Positions 48,655-60,800 of a DNA stretch of 64,000 bases are shown piece after piece (positions within the stretch are counted from its first letter, which is position 1; each line of letters opens with the position of its first letter). This DNA is from Strigops habroptila (Eukaryota > Chordata > Aves > Psittaciformes > Psittacidae): positions 65,147,225 to 65,211,224 of the forward strand of contig NC_044282.2 of NCBI RefSeq assembly GCF_004027225.2, given 5' to 3'. The notes below the pieces were generated by a model, which saw only the letters and a list, made by a program, of their open reading frames with translations, made no database searches and was not told where the DNA came from. The translations under genes were made by a program, and so were the position numbers.

Positions 48655-51362
48655 TTTTTGCTGGAGACATATAGGTTTTGGTTCAAAGAAGGGACTCCGT
48701 CTGTGGTTGGAATCTGCTGACTAGCCCCTCTGCAGCCCTTTTCTCTGCTTGTGCTATGTCCTACAGCCACCACCTGGTCCATCAGGATAGATCATGATTG
48801 CCCTCAGGAAGCCTCCAGGACCGAAGGAATGGACTGTGCTTTGGTAAGCATCTCCTTGAAAATGCCTAAAACACAGTAATTGTGATTTATAATCAACAGA
48901 CACATTTACTGTCCAACAGAGTTACCATCCAACATTTAAAGAACAATACTGTAGGCATATTTTAACCCCCTCAACCACAAGCCTGGGTAGAAAGGATGGT
49001 GGCTGATGGTGCTCCAAGATGATTTGTGCTGCCACCAACAAAGCCTGAGCAGCTCTGACATGTCATCTAAATACAATTCAGACTCTGTCTTTGCCACCAA
49101 AATGACATGGTGACAATATGCTGTGGTGTGGGCGGTGGAAATAATAAATGGTTTTCTGACATTTCTTCTGGCTTCTCCATGACTATTTAGTACCGTAGAG
49201 AAAACATTTTCGCAGGGGTTCCAGCTGAAGTCTTTTGTCCCTCTGTAACTAAGGAAGGGAAGCAAACATGGCCTTAATTAAAAGGATTTACTAAGCACTT
49301 TTTTAAGGGAGAGTCTGTGAAAAAGAATTGTTTGAGCAGAGACAGAGCAGGGGAGTCCGGCATGGAGCAGGCAAGAACTAGAAGGATTAAATACACCCAC
49401 TTCCATTGGAGAAGGGGTAAAAGAGCACAGCAGGATTTGTGGGGAGTCACTGTCCTACCACAAAAATCCTTGTGAGTATGTCCCAGGGGCTCCAGGGAGC
49501 TTGCCTGGCATTGGATGGCTTAGCTAGAAATGCAAGACATGAAAGAAATAAGAAACATGCTCATTTGTATCAATAAATACATTATTTCCTTCCTATTACA
49601 GACTGAATTTTCAGAGAATGTGCCCAAAATGAAAAGATCTAAAATTAAACCAAAACAAAAGCAATAAGCCAACAATAACAATCCTATTACTTGAAGCGGG
49701 CTAGCAGCTGGTGTTTCTTGCCTTCCTCCTACATCTCCTTAAATATAAGCACCTGAAGTGACATTGGGGGCCCAAAGAGACCACATGTTCTTTAAGGATT
49801 TGTCCCAGGGGCAGGACATCCTCACCGAGCTGTGGCTCCAGGCTTGAGGCCATCCTGGCTCTTGATCCAGCAAAACCCTGCCAAATTTCCATGGGGATGC
49901 CTCATTCCTCCTCTCTGAAATTGCTGCAGTGTGACCTCACGAAGGTGGTATTTGCACCACGTGTTGTGTTTATGAGAAGCAGCTGTGGAGAGGCGCTCGG
50001 CTGTCGGGAAGCCTCACGTTGCTGATGAAGTTTTGGGATGGAGCAGCTTCGGTCATGTCTTTCTGTTGGATCTTCCCAATGCTGTCGCTCCAACCTGCAG
50101 CCCACTAATACAAAGCAAACCAGTGAGCCCAGGGTTTCCCTTCTGGCTTGCCCAAAGGCAGCACTGAGGACATGGCACGGCTGGAAACCCAGAGCAGCAC
50201 CACCATCATTGGATATGCTTCCTCCAGTCAAATCATAGGGGCCCAGAAAAGATCACGTGGCCTGCAGAATTTGTTACATGCTTGAGAATGGGTGATATTT
50301 GGTTCTTTACCCCAGTAGTGGTGTATATAATCCTGCACATGCAAGGGAAGGAGTGATCTGTCAGTAAAGTACTGGCTTGGCACAAGAAATAAAATGCAAG
50401 TTGAATTATTTTATGCATTTCAGGGGATAAAAGGGCTACTTGGACACAATGGGGTTGGTCTTTTGGTTGGTTTTGCAGCATTGCAGGACTAGGAGTTGGC
50501 TGAAGAGCACCATTCCCAAACTCAGACAAACTCCATTATGCTGCTGCGCATGGGCTTGTGAGCATGGACTTCGTTTTCCCTCAGAAACTTGCTGCTTGGG
50601 TAACCATGCAAAAAAAAAAAAAAAAAAAAAAAAAACAAAAATTAAAAATGTGTTGATTTGGAAAAAAAAAAAGGTCACCTCTCTGGATGGGACATTTGGT
50701 GGGAAGCTGGCTGTGCAAAGCTGGGCACACACTTGGTAGCACAGCTCTGTAATTTCCCATCCTGGATGAGTGCTGAGGTTTGTGCTCCTTGATGTACCTC
50801 CTGCACCCCTGGAGTAGGTCTGCTGGTGTGGAGGAAGAAGCTATAGCCATCAAGTGTGGACTCAGGGTGAGGAGGTTGCTGCCTCTTTCGCTCCTCCCCA
50901 TCCTGCTACTTGAAGGGATCATGACACCTCTGTTTTGCTTCCCTGTTGCATCTGTCTTACCAGCATGGAAATACCAACAGCCCATTCCTGGTGCCTCTTC
51001 AACAGAGCCTCCTTGCCCTCATGGCTTCACCTACAACCACAGAGCAGGATGTTTCAATGTTAGCATCCCCGGACAACCTCAGTGGGGCAGCTGGGGATCA
51101 TTGGAGAGACTCACCATCCAGTGGCTCAGTCTCATCCCTCACAGACACAGAGTGTTACTATCACCTCCAGACCCACACCAGCACCTGCAGCACAGCATGA
51201 CATTCCCATGCCAAGGTCCACCATGCCTTTGGTTGCAGGGGACCTGCCTGATCGTAGGCACAGACACCAGGAGGTGGGTGAGACTGGCATGGCACTGCGA
51301 GCCTCTTTCCACCTGGGATCTCTGGGTGGGCACACAGAGGTGCCCACCTTCATCAGGGACTG
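48655..51362. other. Intergenic, no gene recognised
   Basis: Contains a poly-A run of about 27 at 50609-50635 followed by a second A-rich run near 50660. Frames across the region lack domains. Confidence 0.55.
50609..50670 (+). repeat. Poly-A rich tract
   Basis: A run of about 27 A, then ACAAAAATTAAAAATG, and a further run of A at about 50660-50670. No retrocopy body could be recognised upstream. Confidence 0.85.
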
Positions 51363-51640
51363 TAGAGATAGGACAAGGGGTAATGGGTTTAAACTAAAAC
51401 AGGGGAAGTTCAGGTTAGATACAAGGAAGAAGTTCTTTACTGTGAGGGTGGTGAGGCACTGGAATAGGTTGCCCAAAGAAGTGGTAAATGCCTCATCCCT
51501 GGCAGTGTTCGAGGCCAGGTTGGACAAAGTCTTGTGCAACCTGGCCTAGTGTGAGGTGTCCCTGCCCATGGCAGGGTGTTGGAACTAAATGATCTTAATG
51601 TCCTTTCCAACCCTAACTATTCTATGATTCTATGATTCTG
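51363..51640 (+). mobile_element. CR1 LINE 3' fragment (plus orientation)
   Basis: The tail of ORF2 is readable ([20 protein letters not shown], then [20 protein letters not shown]). It is followed by the 3' UTR and the end CTATTCTATGATTCTATGATTCTG. It is about as young as the copy at 21754. Confidence 0.96.
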
Positions 51641-52593
51641 TGTCCAACCACAGACACCTTGTCTGAGCTAGGTCCTGGGTCCAGCCTTAAGCGCACGGGG
51701 GAAAACAGGGAAGGCTCTCACCCTGCCGTGGCTGTAAAGAGCTTGTTTTCCTCCCATCTCTCCAGCGTTTGGCTTTCAGCCCCAAAAGGAAGAGCACCAT
51801 GCCAAGAATTTCTACGGCTATGTCCAACGGAGTGAGCTGACACCTGATTTGCCCTTAATTACAGTGGTGGGAATCAGCCCAGGGGCAAATGTGACATGGT
51901 GATGACTGGGTGGTGGTAAGGACAAGACTCATCTGTCATTTGCCATAAGGGCTTGTCCCGAGGGTTTTATTTCCTATGAAAAGTCAGCAGAAAGATCTTC
52001 CAGTGTGTGGAGAAGCAGCTCATGGGACAGGACATATAGAAACCCCACCTTTCCCTCTGCCATGCCAACATATCCAGACCAGAGCGAGCTTCATTATTCC
52101 AATCGAAGCTCCCTCACAAGCTTTGAATCAGGAGTAATGTGCACGCTGTTTGCATGCCAACATGCCACAAGGCACCAGGTGATGCAGAATTACTGAAAAA
52201 GGGAGTTAAAAATAGATGCTGAATTATTCCAGTCTATTTGTGGACAAAATAACCCCCATTACCTTATGATGCCTGAGCAGCTCCAGCCATTCCCACCACC
52301 AACAAAGCCCCCCAAAACCAGGAAACCCTGCCCTTGCTGCCTCTGCTGTGTGCTGGTTTGCTACTTCACAAAAACACGGTTCAAAACACTGTTCAAGAGT
52401 GCTTCAGCTCTGAGTGGCAGTGCCCAAAACCTCCAGACAGTCCCTGCTGATATTGTTAAGAGCAGATTTTTGGGTGCAACCAGGCTTGTTTCTGATCCAG
52501 TGGCTTCCAGCTGCTGCCCCAAAGGTGTGCTGTGTGTCCTGGCTTTAAATGTGTAAAAGAAAGAGAGAGAGAGAAAGCCATAGAATTTAAATT
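51641..52593. other. Intergenic, nothing recognised
   Basis: Unique-looking sequence with no recognisable gene or repeat. It ends in a short GA-rich run before the pentanucleotide array. Confidence 0.6.
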
Positions 52594-52684
52594 CATTTTT
52601 ATTTTATTTTATTTTATTTTATTTTATTTTATTTTATTTTATTTTAATTTAATTTAATTTAATTTTATTTTATTTTATTTTATA
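52594..52684. repeat. (ATTTT)n pentanucleotide microsatellite
   Basis: About 90 bp of ATTTT units with a short internal stretch of AATTT units (about 52645-52663). Confidence 0.95.
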
Positions 52685-53405
52685 TAAAATTAAGAAGAAA
52701 AGCTCCCACAATTGCCTGGTGAAGCACCTCAACAGTTTCCCCGATGCTCAGTCCTGCTCACAGTGGTCTCCCTATCCATGCCCTGCTCACACAGCCCTAT
52801 CCATGCCGTGCTCACACAGTCCTCGCTCAACTCCCCCTGGTTCAATGCTGGAGCAGCCTTACGCTGCTGGCCATAGATAATGGCATTTTATGCCTTTTTA
52901 AGAAGTTGGGAAAGATTACAGAAGAATGTAGTCACAGGTTCCTGCACCCTGGGTTGGAGTCCTGGGGTATCATGGACCTGCACCCAAGAAGGATGTTTCT
53001 TAAAGACGTGATCTTAAAGCTTTGAACTGTTTGGGGCTATTAAATTTGTTAATACAATGCTTTACATCCTCCCGGGGTTATGTTTTAACTCGCTGCTCCC
53101 CAGCCAGCAGAGGCAGTTTGAAGGGGGGACTGGAGAGGGACCAATGGTGCTCGCTGATGAGCCTCTTCTCCCTTATGAAATACTGCAAATGGGTGTTGTT
53201 CCCAGGAAACGAGTCCCAGGGCACCCTGGGAATCTGTCAGGAGGGTGTTTGCGCTCACTGGACAAGCAGGAGGTGGTGGAGCTCAGATGGGGTGTGCTCT
53301 ATGCGCCCCAGCCAAGGGGGCTGTGAGGTTGATTTTTACTGTTTCACAGCCACTCACTGCCCCTTCCTGCCAAAAACTTGATTTTTAAACTCCCAAACAA
53401 CCAAA
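52685..53405. other. Intergenic, with a small tandem duplication
   Basis: A 25-bp unit beginning TATCCATGCC and containing GCTCACACAG is present twice at about 52771-52821. Nothing else was recognised. Confidence 0.6.
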
Positions 53406-53870
53406 AACCTAAATATGGTAATAATATATTGCTATATATAATTACAAGTATTCTATGTACCTCATATATATAAAAAATATGGATTTATATATACACATAT
53501 TTATATAATATATAAGAATCTAAGAAATATATGGACTATATAGAATTATATGTAGTAATATATATAGATACATAGTAATACATGTTTATATGATAAATAT
53601 AAATGTATATATTTGTATAAAAAATATAAATACACACATCCTTGGGGATCCATGTGTGTAGCATGTCTGCTTGGCTGGACACCCGGATGCATCTGCTGGG
53701 ATTATATGTATATAATATAAATATACATTTATAAATTCTTGGATTTATCTAAGTATGATTATATTAAATATGCAAATATATTTTATATACTATAGAAAAT
53801 ATATAATATAGAGAGAATATATAGTCATGTATTTTTTAATATACACATACCCATGAATATTAAATGGTGC
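53406..53870. repeat. TA-rich low-complexity block
   Basis: Almost all A and T, with many TATATA runs, interrupted by about 70 bp of ordinary sequence at 53636-53705. Confidence 0.9.
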
Positions 53871-54723
53871 TTTTACTAAGTGCAAGACCCAGCGGCCACA
53901 AAACTGGGAGTAAACCATTTCAGAGGAAGAGCAGACCTATAAAATTAGGAAATACATTAAATTCTGCAACCTTCACCCCTATTTTCTTAGCCTTGGCTAC
54001 ACGCAAGGCCCTGCCAAGGCAGCCAGGACACTCTCCTGGCAGAGCCAAGCCCTCAGGCTGTTCCTGCTCTACCCTTATGCCACAAATTAGGCTCAAGCCC
54101 CTGCTCTGAAACGGCCTCAGGGGGTGTCTGGGGGAAAAGGGCTTGGGCATGAAGGGGAAAGGGTTTCCCATGCCCTGATGGCTGGAGCTGGGGATGCTGC
54201 TTCACCTTGCAGAGAAAAAAGAAACCTGGGATGTCACCATTCGACTTGAAGGAGAAATGGCTGTAAAGCATCTGGTTGCTATTTATCTTATTTGGAGAAC
54301 CAAAAAAATTAACTTTTTTCTATTATTCCCTTGTCTTCACTCCTTGGCTTTTTTTTCAAGCACCTCCTGGGCATGTTTCCCTGGCGTTTCCTCTGTCTTT
54401 TCCCCAATAAACACTGATTTCCATTATCTGCTGATCCTGCTCAGCTCGGGAGAGTCAGTTAATTGGCAATAAATGAAGTGGCTTAAAACCAGACAGAGGA
54501 TAGAAGGAAAATAAATGTCCTTGGTGGGAAACTTAATAGGGAGAGATAAGGAAGAAATAAAAGAGGGAGATGAAGAGAGAAAGCCAGAATGGCTTTTTTA
54601 CCTCCCATGGCACCACCCACTTGCCTACCAGAAATGAGCCCATCCAAAAGCCAAAACCTGAGCCACAAACAGGATGGGGAGAAAGCCTGGAGTAAAGGGA
54701 GGATGGGACTAGCTTTTTTGCCA

Positions 54724-54786
54724 GCATCTTGCATTGGTGTCAGCTTCTCGGTTGATGAAACCAAAGGAAATCACTATTATTGTATT
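54724..54786 (+). repeat. Dispersed duplication, copy 1
   Basis: GCATCTTGCATTGGTGTCAG onward to TTATTGTAT matches 55646-55709 with only a few differences. Confidence 0.9.
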
Positions 54787-55645
54787 TATTTTATTTATGA
54801 GGCGCACTTACAAGGCATTTTATTTATGAAGCACAAAAAACCGTGCGGTGGTTTGTGTTTGGTGCCTTTCTCCTGTTGTTGCTGTTATATCAGTGACATG
54901 TTCCAGCCTGATATTCCTGGAAGATGCTGAACCCCTGGGTGAGACAGTGACATCAGGCACAGTGGGAGCAAAAGCTTAATTTTTATTCAGGCCATTTCGA
55001 CCTCCTGTTGTTGGCATTTTTATGTCTACTTAACCCAAAATGTCAGTGAAAACAAATGGGCTGCCAGCACGTTGCTCCCTGTGCATGCCCTGTTGGAGTT
55101 TTCAGGAGCAGTGACATCGGGAGGCTGTATGTATCTGCTTGCATGTGTCCTGTGAGAAAAACCACACTCTCCCATTTTATCTAGCTCTTGAGCAATTAGT
55201 TCTTTAAAAATAAGGCCAGGGACATGTGCTGCACAGCCCAAGTGACACAGTGACCTTACCAACCATCATTGCTCAGGCTTGATTTTTCCCTTACTTCCAT
55301 TAAACTCAGTGAAGGAGTGAGGGTTTTTTCTGGTTCCACCACAGTGAGACAGGTTACTGGCATTAGTTTTATTGCATGCAGATGAAAAGTTATCGCTGTT
55401 TATTACCCTGTAAGTTATGTCTGTAATTATCTTGTAAAAGGATGACTGTAAAATAAATTGTTACAGTACTACCTGGAGATCATCTAGCTTGCACTTTTGG
55501 CTTGCAGGTGTTGGTTGTGGGGCTGCTCATGCATTTAAGGTAACACCATGTTCCCATCATTGTCTGGAAAGAAGGATCAGGACTTTACTGAAGTCCTGCA
55601 TTGAATCAAGGACTTTCCCTGCTGTACGTCTAGGGCAGAAGAGGA

Positions 55646-55709
55646 GCATCCTTGCATTGGTGTCAGCTTCTCAGTTGACGAAACCAAAGGAAATCACTGT
55701 TATTGTATG
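55646..55709 (+). repeat. Dispersed duplication, copy 2
   Basis: This copy differs from 54724-54786 by one inserted C and about three substitutions. The flanks are unrelated. Confidence 0.9.
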
Positions 55710-55919
55710 TATACAATATATACAAGGAACTTTCCTTGACGGGAAGCATGCAGTGAGTCATTGAAACCATCTGACAGCGCAAAGTGCAAAGGGGTGCTCC
55801 CAGGTCAAGTGAATATAAAATTCATTCAGCACTTTAGATCTCTGCATTGTTGTTTTTCTTTAAAGCTGAAAGAAAGAAATGGGCAGATCCAGATGGGAAC
55901 CATCATGCCAAAATGAACT

Positions 55920-56135
55920 GACTGCCTCAGCCTTCTCTTTTCCAGGCTGAAACCCCAACGCTCTCAGCCTGTCATCACAGGAGAGGTGCTCCAGCGCCCT
56001 GATCATCTTCGTGGCCTCCTCTGGACTTGCTTCCACATACCTCGTGTGTTGTTGCCCCCAGAGCCGGATGCAGTACTGCAGGGGGGGTCTCATGTGAGCA
56101 GAGTAGAGGTAGAGAATCACCTCCACAACATAGTC
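55920..56135 (-). mobile_element. CR1 LINE fragment lacking its 3' end
   Basis: CTTCTCTTTTCCAGGCTGAA, CAGGAGAGGTGCTCCAGCGC and ATCATCTTCGTGGCCTCCTC match the CR1 ORF2 3' region in reverse. On the minus strand ALEHLSCDDRLRALGFQPG can be read. The usual terminal repeat is missing. Confidence 0.9.
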
Positions 56136-56879
56136 CATACAGAGCTGGCAGGAGGAAAGGAGCCCCCCTGTGTCCCCCAAAACACAGCAGAGCTGGGCAT
56201 GCCGACCCACACCACCAGTGAAGGTGGGCTTGGACCAACATGTCGGGCTGCAGAGGAGCATCAGGGGCATCTCCCTTCTGCAGGTGCTACAGCAGGGCAG
56301 TGCTCTGGCGTGGAGCTGCCTTAGCCCTACTGCACCTTCACCCTCATCAGCAAAGCTGCCGATCCCACTTTCTCAGGTCCAGAGTTTGTACCTGCTCCCA
56401 GCCCTTTTGGACTGCTGGGACTCTGTGCTGTCGGCTCCTGCGCACTGATATAAAACCAGGGTGCTGGTATCCACTTGTGTGGTACCAACACACTTGCAGG
56501 GTGCTGAGAGTGTTCACGGAGGGCAGGGACACGGGCTTTCCTGCCATCACGGGGTGTCAGCACCTCAAAGGGCGATGCCTAGCTGCTGCTGGGAAGCGCC
56601 TTCAAGCAGAAATAGGTAAAATATTAAACCAAGAGGGAAATCACAGCGAGTCCAGGAGCAGTGCTTGACCTCCTTGCTCACTAACAACGCTCCACCAGCG
56701 CGGTGTCCCCACGCTGAGGGCAGCCGGGACTGAAAGACTTTTAGATTCGTGCTAAACTTGATAAATCAGAGCTATTACACACACCGAACACCGAATTTCC
56801 TTTAATCTTGCCTCCGAGCCCCATTTTTCGAAGCTCCCACCCCTGAACCGCGGATGTCGCGATAGAACAACCACCGCAA
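56136..56879. other. Intergenic upstream of the UGP2 CpG island
   Basis: GC-richer than the flank. No promoter motif or exon could be supported. Confidence 0.6.
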
Positions 56880-56985
56880 TTTACTTCCACGCGTCTCCCG
56901 TGGGGCGGGAGACTCCCGGGGGGGCAGCGGCGTGAAGGACAACAGGGCTGATGCCCAAGCCGAGCCGAACCTAGCCGACCAGGAA

Positions 56986-56987
<2 letters not shown>

Positions 56988-57041
<54 letters not shown>
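56988..57041 (+). repeat. (GAGCCC)9 hexanucleotide microsatellite
   Basis: Nine uninterrupted GAGCCC units (54 bp) lie in the UGP2 CpG island. Read as protein they would give Pro-Ser repeats, but no gene supports that. A GC-rich promoter hexanucleotide of this type is likely to vary in length. Confidence 0.95.
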
Positions 57042-57167
57042 CCCTCCCCGCGCGGCCTATCCCGCCACCGGCGGGGGCAGACCTCCCCTCAGCGCCCGCC
57101 CCGCCCACTTCCGCCGCCGCGGCCGCGCGGGTCCCGCCGGGAAGGCGCCGGGACCCCGCCCTGGCCG

Positions 57168-57196
57168 GAGGGGGAGGGGGGAGGGAGAAGGGGGGT
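57168..57196 (+). other. G-quadruplex-type run 1
   Basis: Four or more G-runs of 3-6 are separated by short A-containing loops, meeting the usual G3+N1-7 rule on the plus strand. Confidence 0.55.
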
Positions 57197-57487
57197 CTCC
57201 GCGCCGCCGCCCCGCCCCTCCCCGCCCCCGGTGCCGGCAGCGACGAGGTGGGTACAGCGGGACCGGCGCCCCCCCCCACATCCCACATCCCCGCCCCGGT
57301 GCGGCGTGAGGGAGCGGCGGCGCCGCGGGGAGGCCCCTCAGGGCCTCTCCCGCCGCCTGAGGGAGAGGCGGGGCCGCCCTCAGGCCTAACGGCCGCGCGG
57401 GGCACACGGCCCGGCCTGTTCCGTCCCGTCCGGGAGCGGGGAGGAGCCGTGCGGGGAGCCCCGGGGAGGCTGGGCGGCCCAGCCCGG

Positions 57488-57519
57488 CGGGGAGGGGAGA
57501 GGAGGGGAGGGTCGGGGGT
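57488..57519 (+). other. G-quadruplex-type run 2
   Basis: Runs GGGG, GGGG, GGGG, GGG and GGGGG are separated by A, AGAGGA, A and TC, meeting the quadruplex rule. It sits about 320 bp before the UGP2 ATG. Confidence 0.55.
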
Positions 57520-57791
57520 GGCGAAACCCGGGGCGCGGCGGGTCCGCCTCTTTCATTGATGAAATTTAAATTCCTCGGGGGTTGCCTCCCGCCCGCCGGC
57601 CCGGGAGGGACAGCTTGGCGAAGGGGCCAGCGCGGCAGGCGGGCGGGCTACTGCCACCGGGACCGCCGTGTCTGCCGCCTCCCCGCCGCGCAGCAGCCGG
57701 ACCGCCGGCGGCCGGGCTCCGCAGGGGCGCGGGGAGGCAGCCCGTGCTCCCGCCCCAGCCTTGGGGCAAAATCCACCCGGAACGGGTCACT

Positions 57792-57800
57792 CTGTATTTA
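57792..57800 (+). promoter_or_regulatory. UGP2: TATA-like sequence before UGP2 ATG
   Basis: TATTTATAA lies about 36-44 bp upstream of the ATG at 57836. It may be only part of the 5' UTR. It is listed because it is the one AT-rich element at the island edge. Confidence 0.25.
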
Positions 57801-57835
57801 TAAGGGCAAAGTATTTGTTTTACTAAAGAGCGAAA

Positions 57836-57854
57836 ATGTCGGCTTTTGCGAAAG
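57836..57854 (+). CDS. UGP2: UGP2 coding exon 1 (MSAFAK, phase 1 end)
   Basis: Nineteen coding bases end at a strong donor, AAAG|GTAAGC. Residues 1-6 match the N-terminal pattern of the long UGP2 isoform. Confidence 0.88.
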
Positions 57855-60800
57855 GTAAGCTGGCGCGCGTTGTAATGTATTTATTTATTGACTCTTCAGC
57901 TGTGTGCACATAGATCTCTCTTTTCTCCCCCCACTTCTTTCCAGCAGCCCGTTAGAGCTCAGGCAGCGATAGGTGTAGCGGCGCGATCGGCAGCCGAGCA
58001 GCGATGTGCAAGGGCTTGCTCCAAGTGTTACTCGTTATTGAGCAGAGGGGCCTCTGCCGGCTCGGCTCGGTTGGCTTCCCTCCGTTAGATGCGTGGCTCT
58101 GGTGCGGTACAGGCGCACGGTGAAACCAGGCGGTTGTAGCGGTGGGGCTGTTATCCAGTGCCGGTGCACCGGTGGGATCTGGGGGGGTCTTGCAAGCACA
58201 AATCCCCCGTCTCCACTAAGCGGTCTGTTAAACTTGAGGGTGAAAGAGCACTGGGGTCGAACGTATTCACTTCTTTTCGGAGTGTATTTTAGCGTTTTCT
58301 GATCCCGGTGGGCTCCAGTGCTCTCCTTTACTCTCCGCATGTGTGAGCGTGTGTGTACGTGGTCTGAGTTTCAGATTCCTTTATTGCGAAATGGGGAACT
58401 AGCCCACAAGAGGTCATTTTGGGAAGAAAAACAACTTTGGTGCATTGCTGTGGCAGTTTTCTTCCCCTGCTTTCCTGTGTTCCTAATGGTGCTTGTGTGC
58501 TTTTTGTAATGAAATCCTTGCCTGTAGGTTTCCCTAAGAGAAATCCATGCAGGCCTATCAACAAATGTAATGTTGCCCATAGAAGGAACATGAGCAGGTC
58601 TTTCACTATGCAAACTTGGACACTGCAGGCAACCGAGGGCCTTGGCAGGCTCTGGGAAATCGTTGTTGCTTTCCCAGTGGATGTCTAGGACAGTTCAGCA
58701 TCGATGTGTAAAGGCATTGACTGTCTCCAAAAGTCCTGTAGCACCTGGGCAAAATGCAGTGAGCCAAAGGGGGGAAGTGTTGGAGCCATGTTGCTCAACC
58801 CTCTGCTCTGAAACTTATCAAGATAAGCCCCTTCTTGCAGTCAGACACGTTATGAAAATACATTCTGAATTGTTCTTTTTAAACAGAGAGGGCTTATTTC
58901 AGCCTACTGCTGAAGGTGGCCATCTTGCAGGCAAGTGGTATTATTTATGAAACTGAAAGCTGGAGAAACCTAGATAAAGATCATAATCAGTTTTTAAAAT
59001 ACTACCGGAGACTTGACGATCGTAGAAGCTTTTAAAGAAAGTACCTGCCATTTAAATAGTCTCTTATCGGGCCCATAGCACTACAACATGTTGCCAATGT
59101 CAAGTGATATATTTAGCATGAGGATCAGCTGCTAGACTGAGGAATCCAGCTGTGTCTGACTGTAACACCTAAACCCTTGGTGTGTGCAGCTGGCAGGAGC
59201 GGCTGCCTAGGCTGCAGACTTCTGAGTGAGCTCAGGCTGACATGCTCATCTGTTAAGGAGAGAGCACGTTCAAGTTTAGCTTCACGTGTGCTTCAGTCCA
59301 ACATATGTTGACAAACTTTGCCTGTAGTAGTAGGAAAAGAAAAATGTTTGCAAAGGCTGAGTGGGTATGTTCAGTTCTACAAAGTCAAGTGAACTACTGT
59401 TTCTTACCATTGCACATTATAGCGTGGGTAAGGAGAGATTTTTATCCTCATCAGAAATAAAAATTGCCTTGAACTTTTCAGCAGAGTTGGTGGAAGTGAA
59501 GACATTCAGTACCCTCAGCACAGAGTTCAAGGATAGAGCATTTAAAGTTCAGCTGCGTGTTATAACTTACTGGCCACCCTTGATTTTTATGCAAGTAGTC
59601 TGGCTCCAAGGAGACCTGAATAATTTTCTACTGTAGGTCTTTCTGTGTACTGACTTGGATTGCAAAAGTAAGGACAATTCATAACCCTCAGCCCAAAAGA
59701 TTCCCCTTTTTTTCATGAGAGAGGGGACTTCTTGCTTGACTTGTCCCACGACTCCCTCCTCTGCTGAGTCCTTGTGTACGGAGTACCAAGGCAGTGAACT
59801 TCTCCTCAGAGTGAATTAATGAACAAAACTAATCAATTTTAATGCATTCTCTGCTTTTAATGTAGAATGAGAGGAGGAAATACGTGCAGACCCTTAAGTA
59901 AGGGGTCACTGCTGTTCTCTTCTTGTGCAGTTTTCCTGAGGACATCTGTCCCTCATTTTGTTTCTGACAGTGTACAAAGACCTCCTTTTTATTAGCTTGA
60001 TCTGATTTATCATATTTTGTCTTTTCATATGTCAGTTCTGAAGTTCTGTATCATAAACCTGCAAATACTCAGCCATATGCTGTGAGGGCAGGGGCCAGGT
60101 TAGCAGTGAGAGCAGAGCACAAAAGCAGGCTAGAAATAACAGTGGGGGCAGGAGGGTTTGAGTGAAACTCCACGTGTCAGACACCACTATGAGCTTGGTG
60201 AAAGAGCTTCCCTTTCTCTGCTACCTGAGGAAGCTCTTTCTGCTAAAGGCATTAAAATAAGATATCCTGGGTGGTCATGTTTGCAAAGCCCAGTTTCCGA
60301 AGGATCAACTATTTAGTCTTGCTGTTCTGTTCTGTGCTAATCTCCTGCGTGGGCTGGTTCCCCAAGAGTCTTCCACTGCTTTATCCCACCCTTTTCTTCC
60401 TTCAGATAAGTGTTTAAGAACACTGATCCCATAGAAGTGGGCTTAGGCTGAAATCTGAGGCATTGGTAGCAAAATATCTTGGAAGAGGCATTTCTTTTTA
60501 AAAAGAAGTAGTGAGTTTATGTCCGCATGTACCCTTGGAAATCTCTTCCTGCAATTACCCAACACCTCTGCCTCCCATCTGACTTTCAGAGGCACAATAA
60601 CTACTTTTCATTAAGCCTTAGGAAATTTTCCTTGCCGGTAGGAAATAACTGCTTTCAGATATGCAGTTGCACTGGCCCTTCTACTTCCTCATTCCTGCTA
60701 GGGTGAAAAGGGAAATCAACCTTCGCCCGGGCTGTTAAATTTAACAGTAGCTCACACTAAAGGACTGCAGTTGTCGTGCATAAATACCAGCTTCTTCCCA

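Larger units (their letters stand above)
53871..55919. other. Intergenic, with a dispersed duplication
   Basis: Two copies of a roughly 63-bp sequence lie about 920 bp apart (described separately). No gene was recognised. Confidence 0.6.
56880..57770. promoter_or_regulatory. UGP2: CpG island promoter of UGP2
   Basis: Very GC-rich, CpG-dense sequence begins sharply at about 56880 and ends about 70 bp before the UGP2 ATG. It includes a GAGCCC array and two G-rich runs. The transcription start is not visible. Long open frames inside are composition artefacts. Confidence 0.88.

Noticed and set aside
50609-50670. Tail of a processed retrocopy
   Set aside because: No recognisable gene body or target-site duplication next to the poly-A run.
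50780-51549. 205- and 155-codon plus-strand frames
   Set aside because: The second is largely the CR1 ORF2 tail, and the first shows no domain and overlaps CR1 in another frame.
56932-57559. Open frames with Pro-Ser or Ala-Arg repeats
   Set aside because: They are translations of the (GAGCCC)9 array and the CpG island, with no homology and no matching splice structure.
57556-57858. A 100-codon frame overlapping the UGP2 start
   Set aside because: It runs in a different frame from MSAFAK, which joins exon 2 and matches the UGP2 N-terminus.
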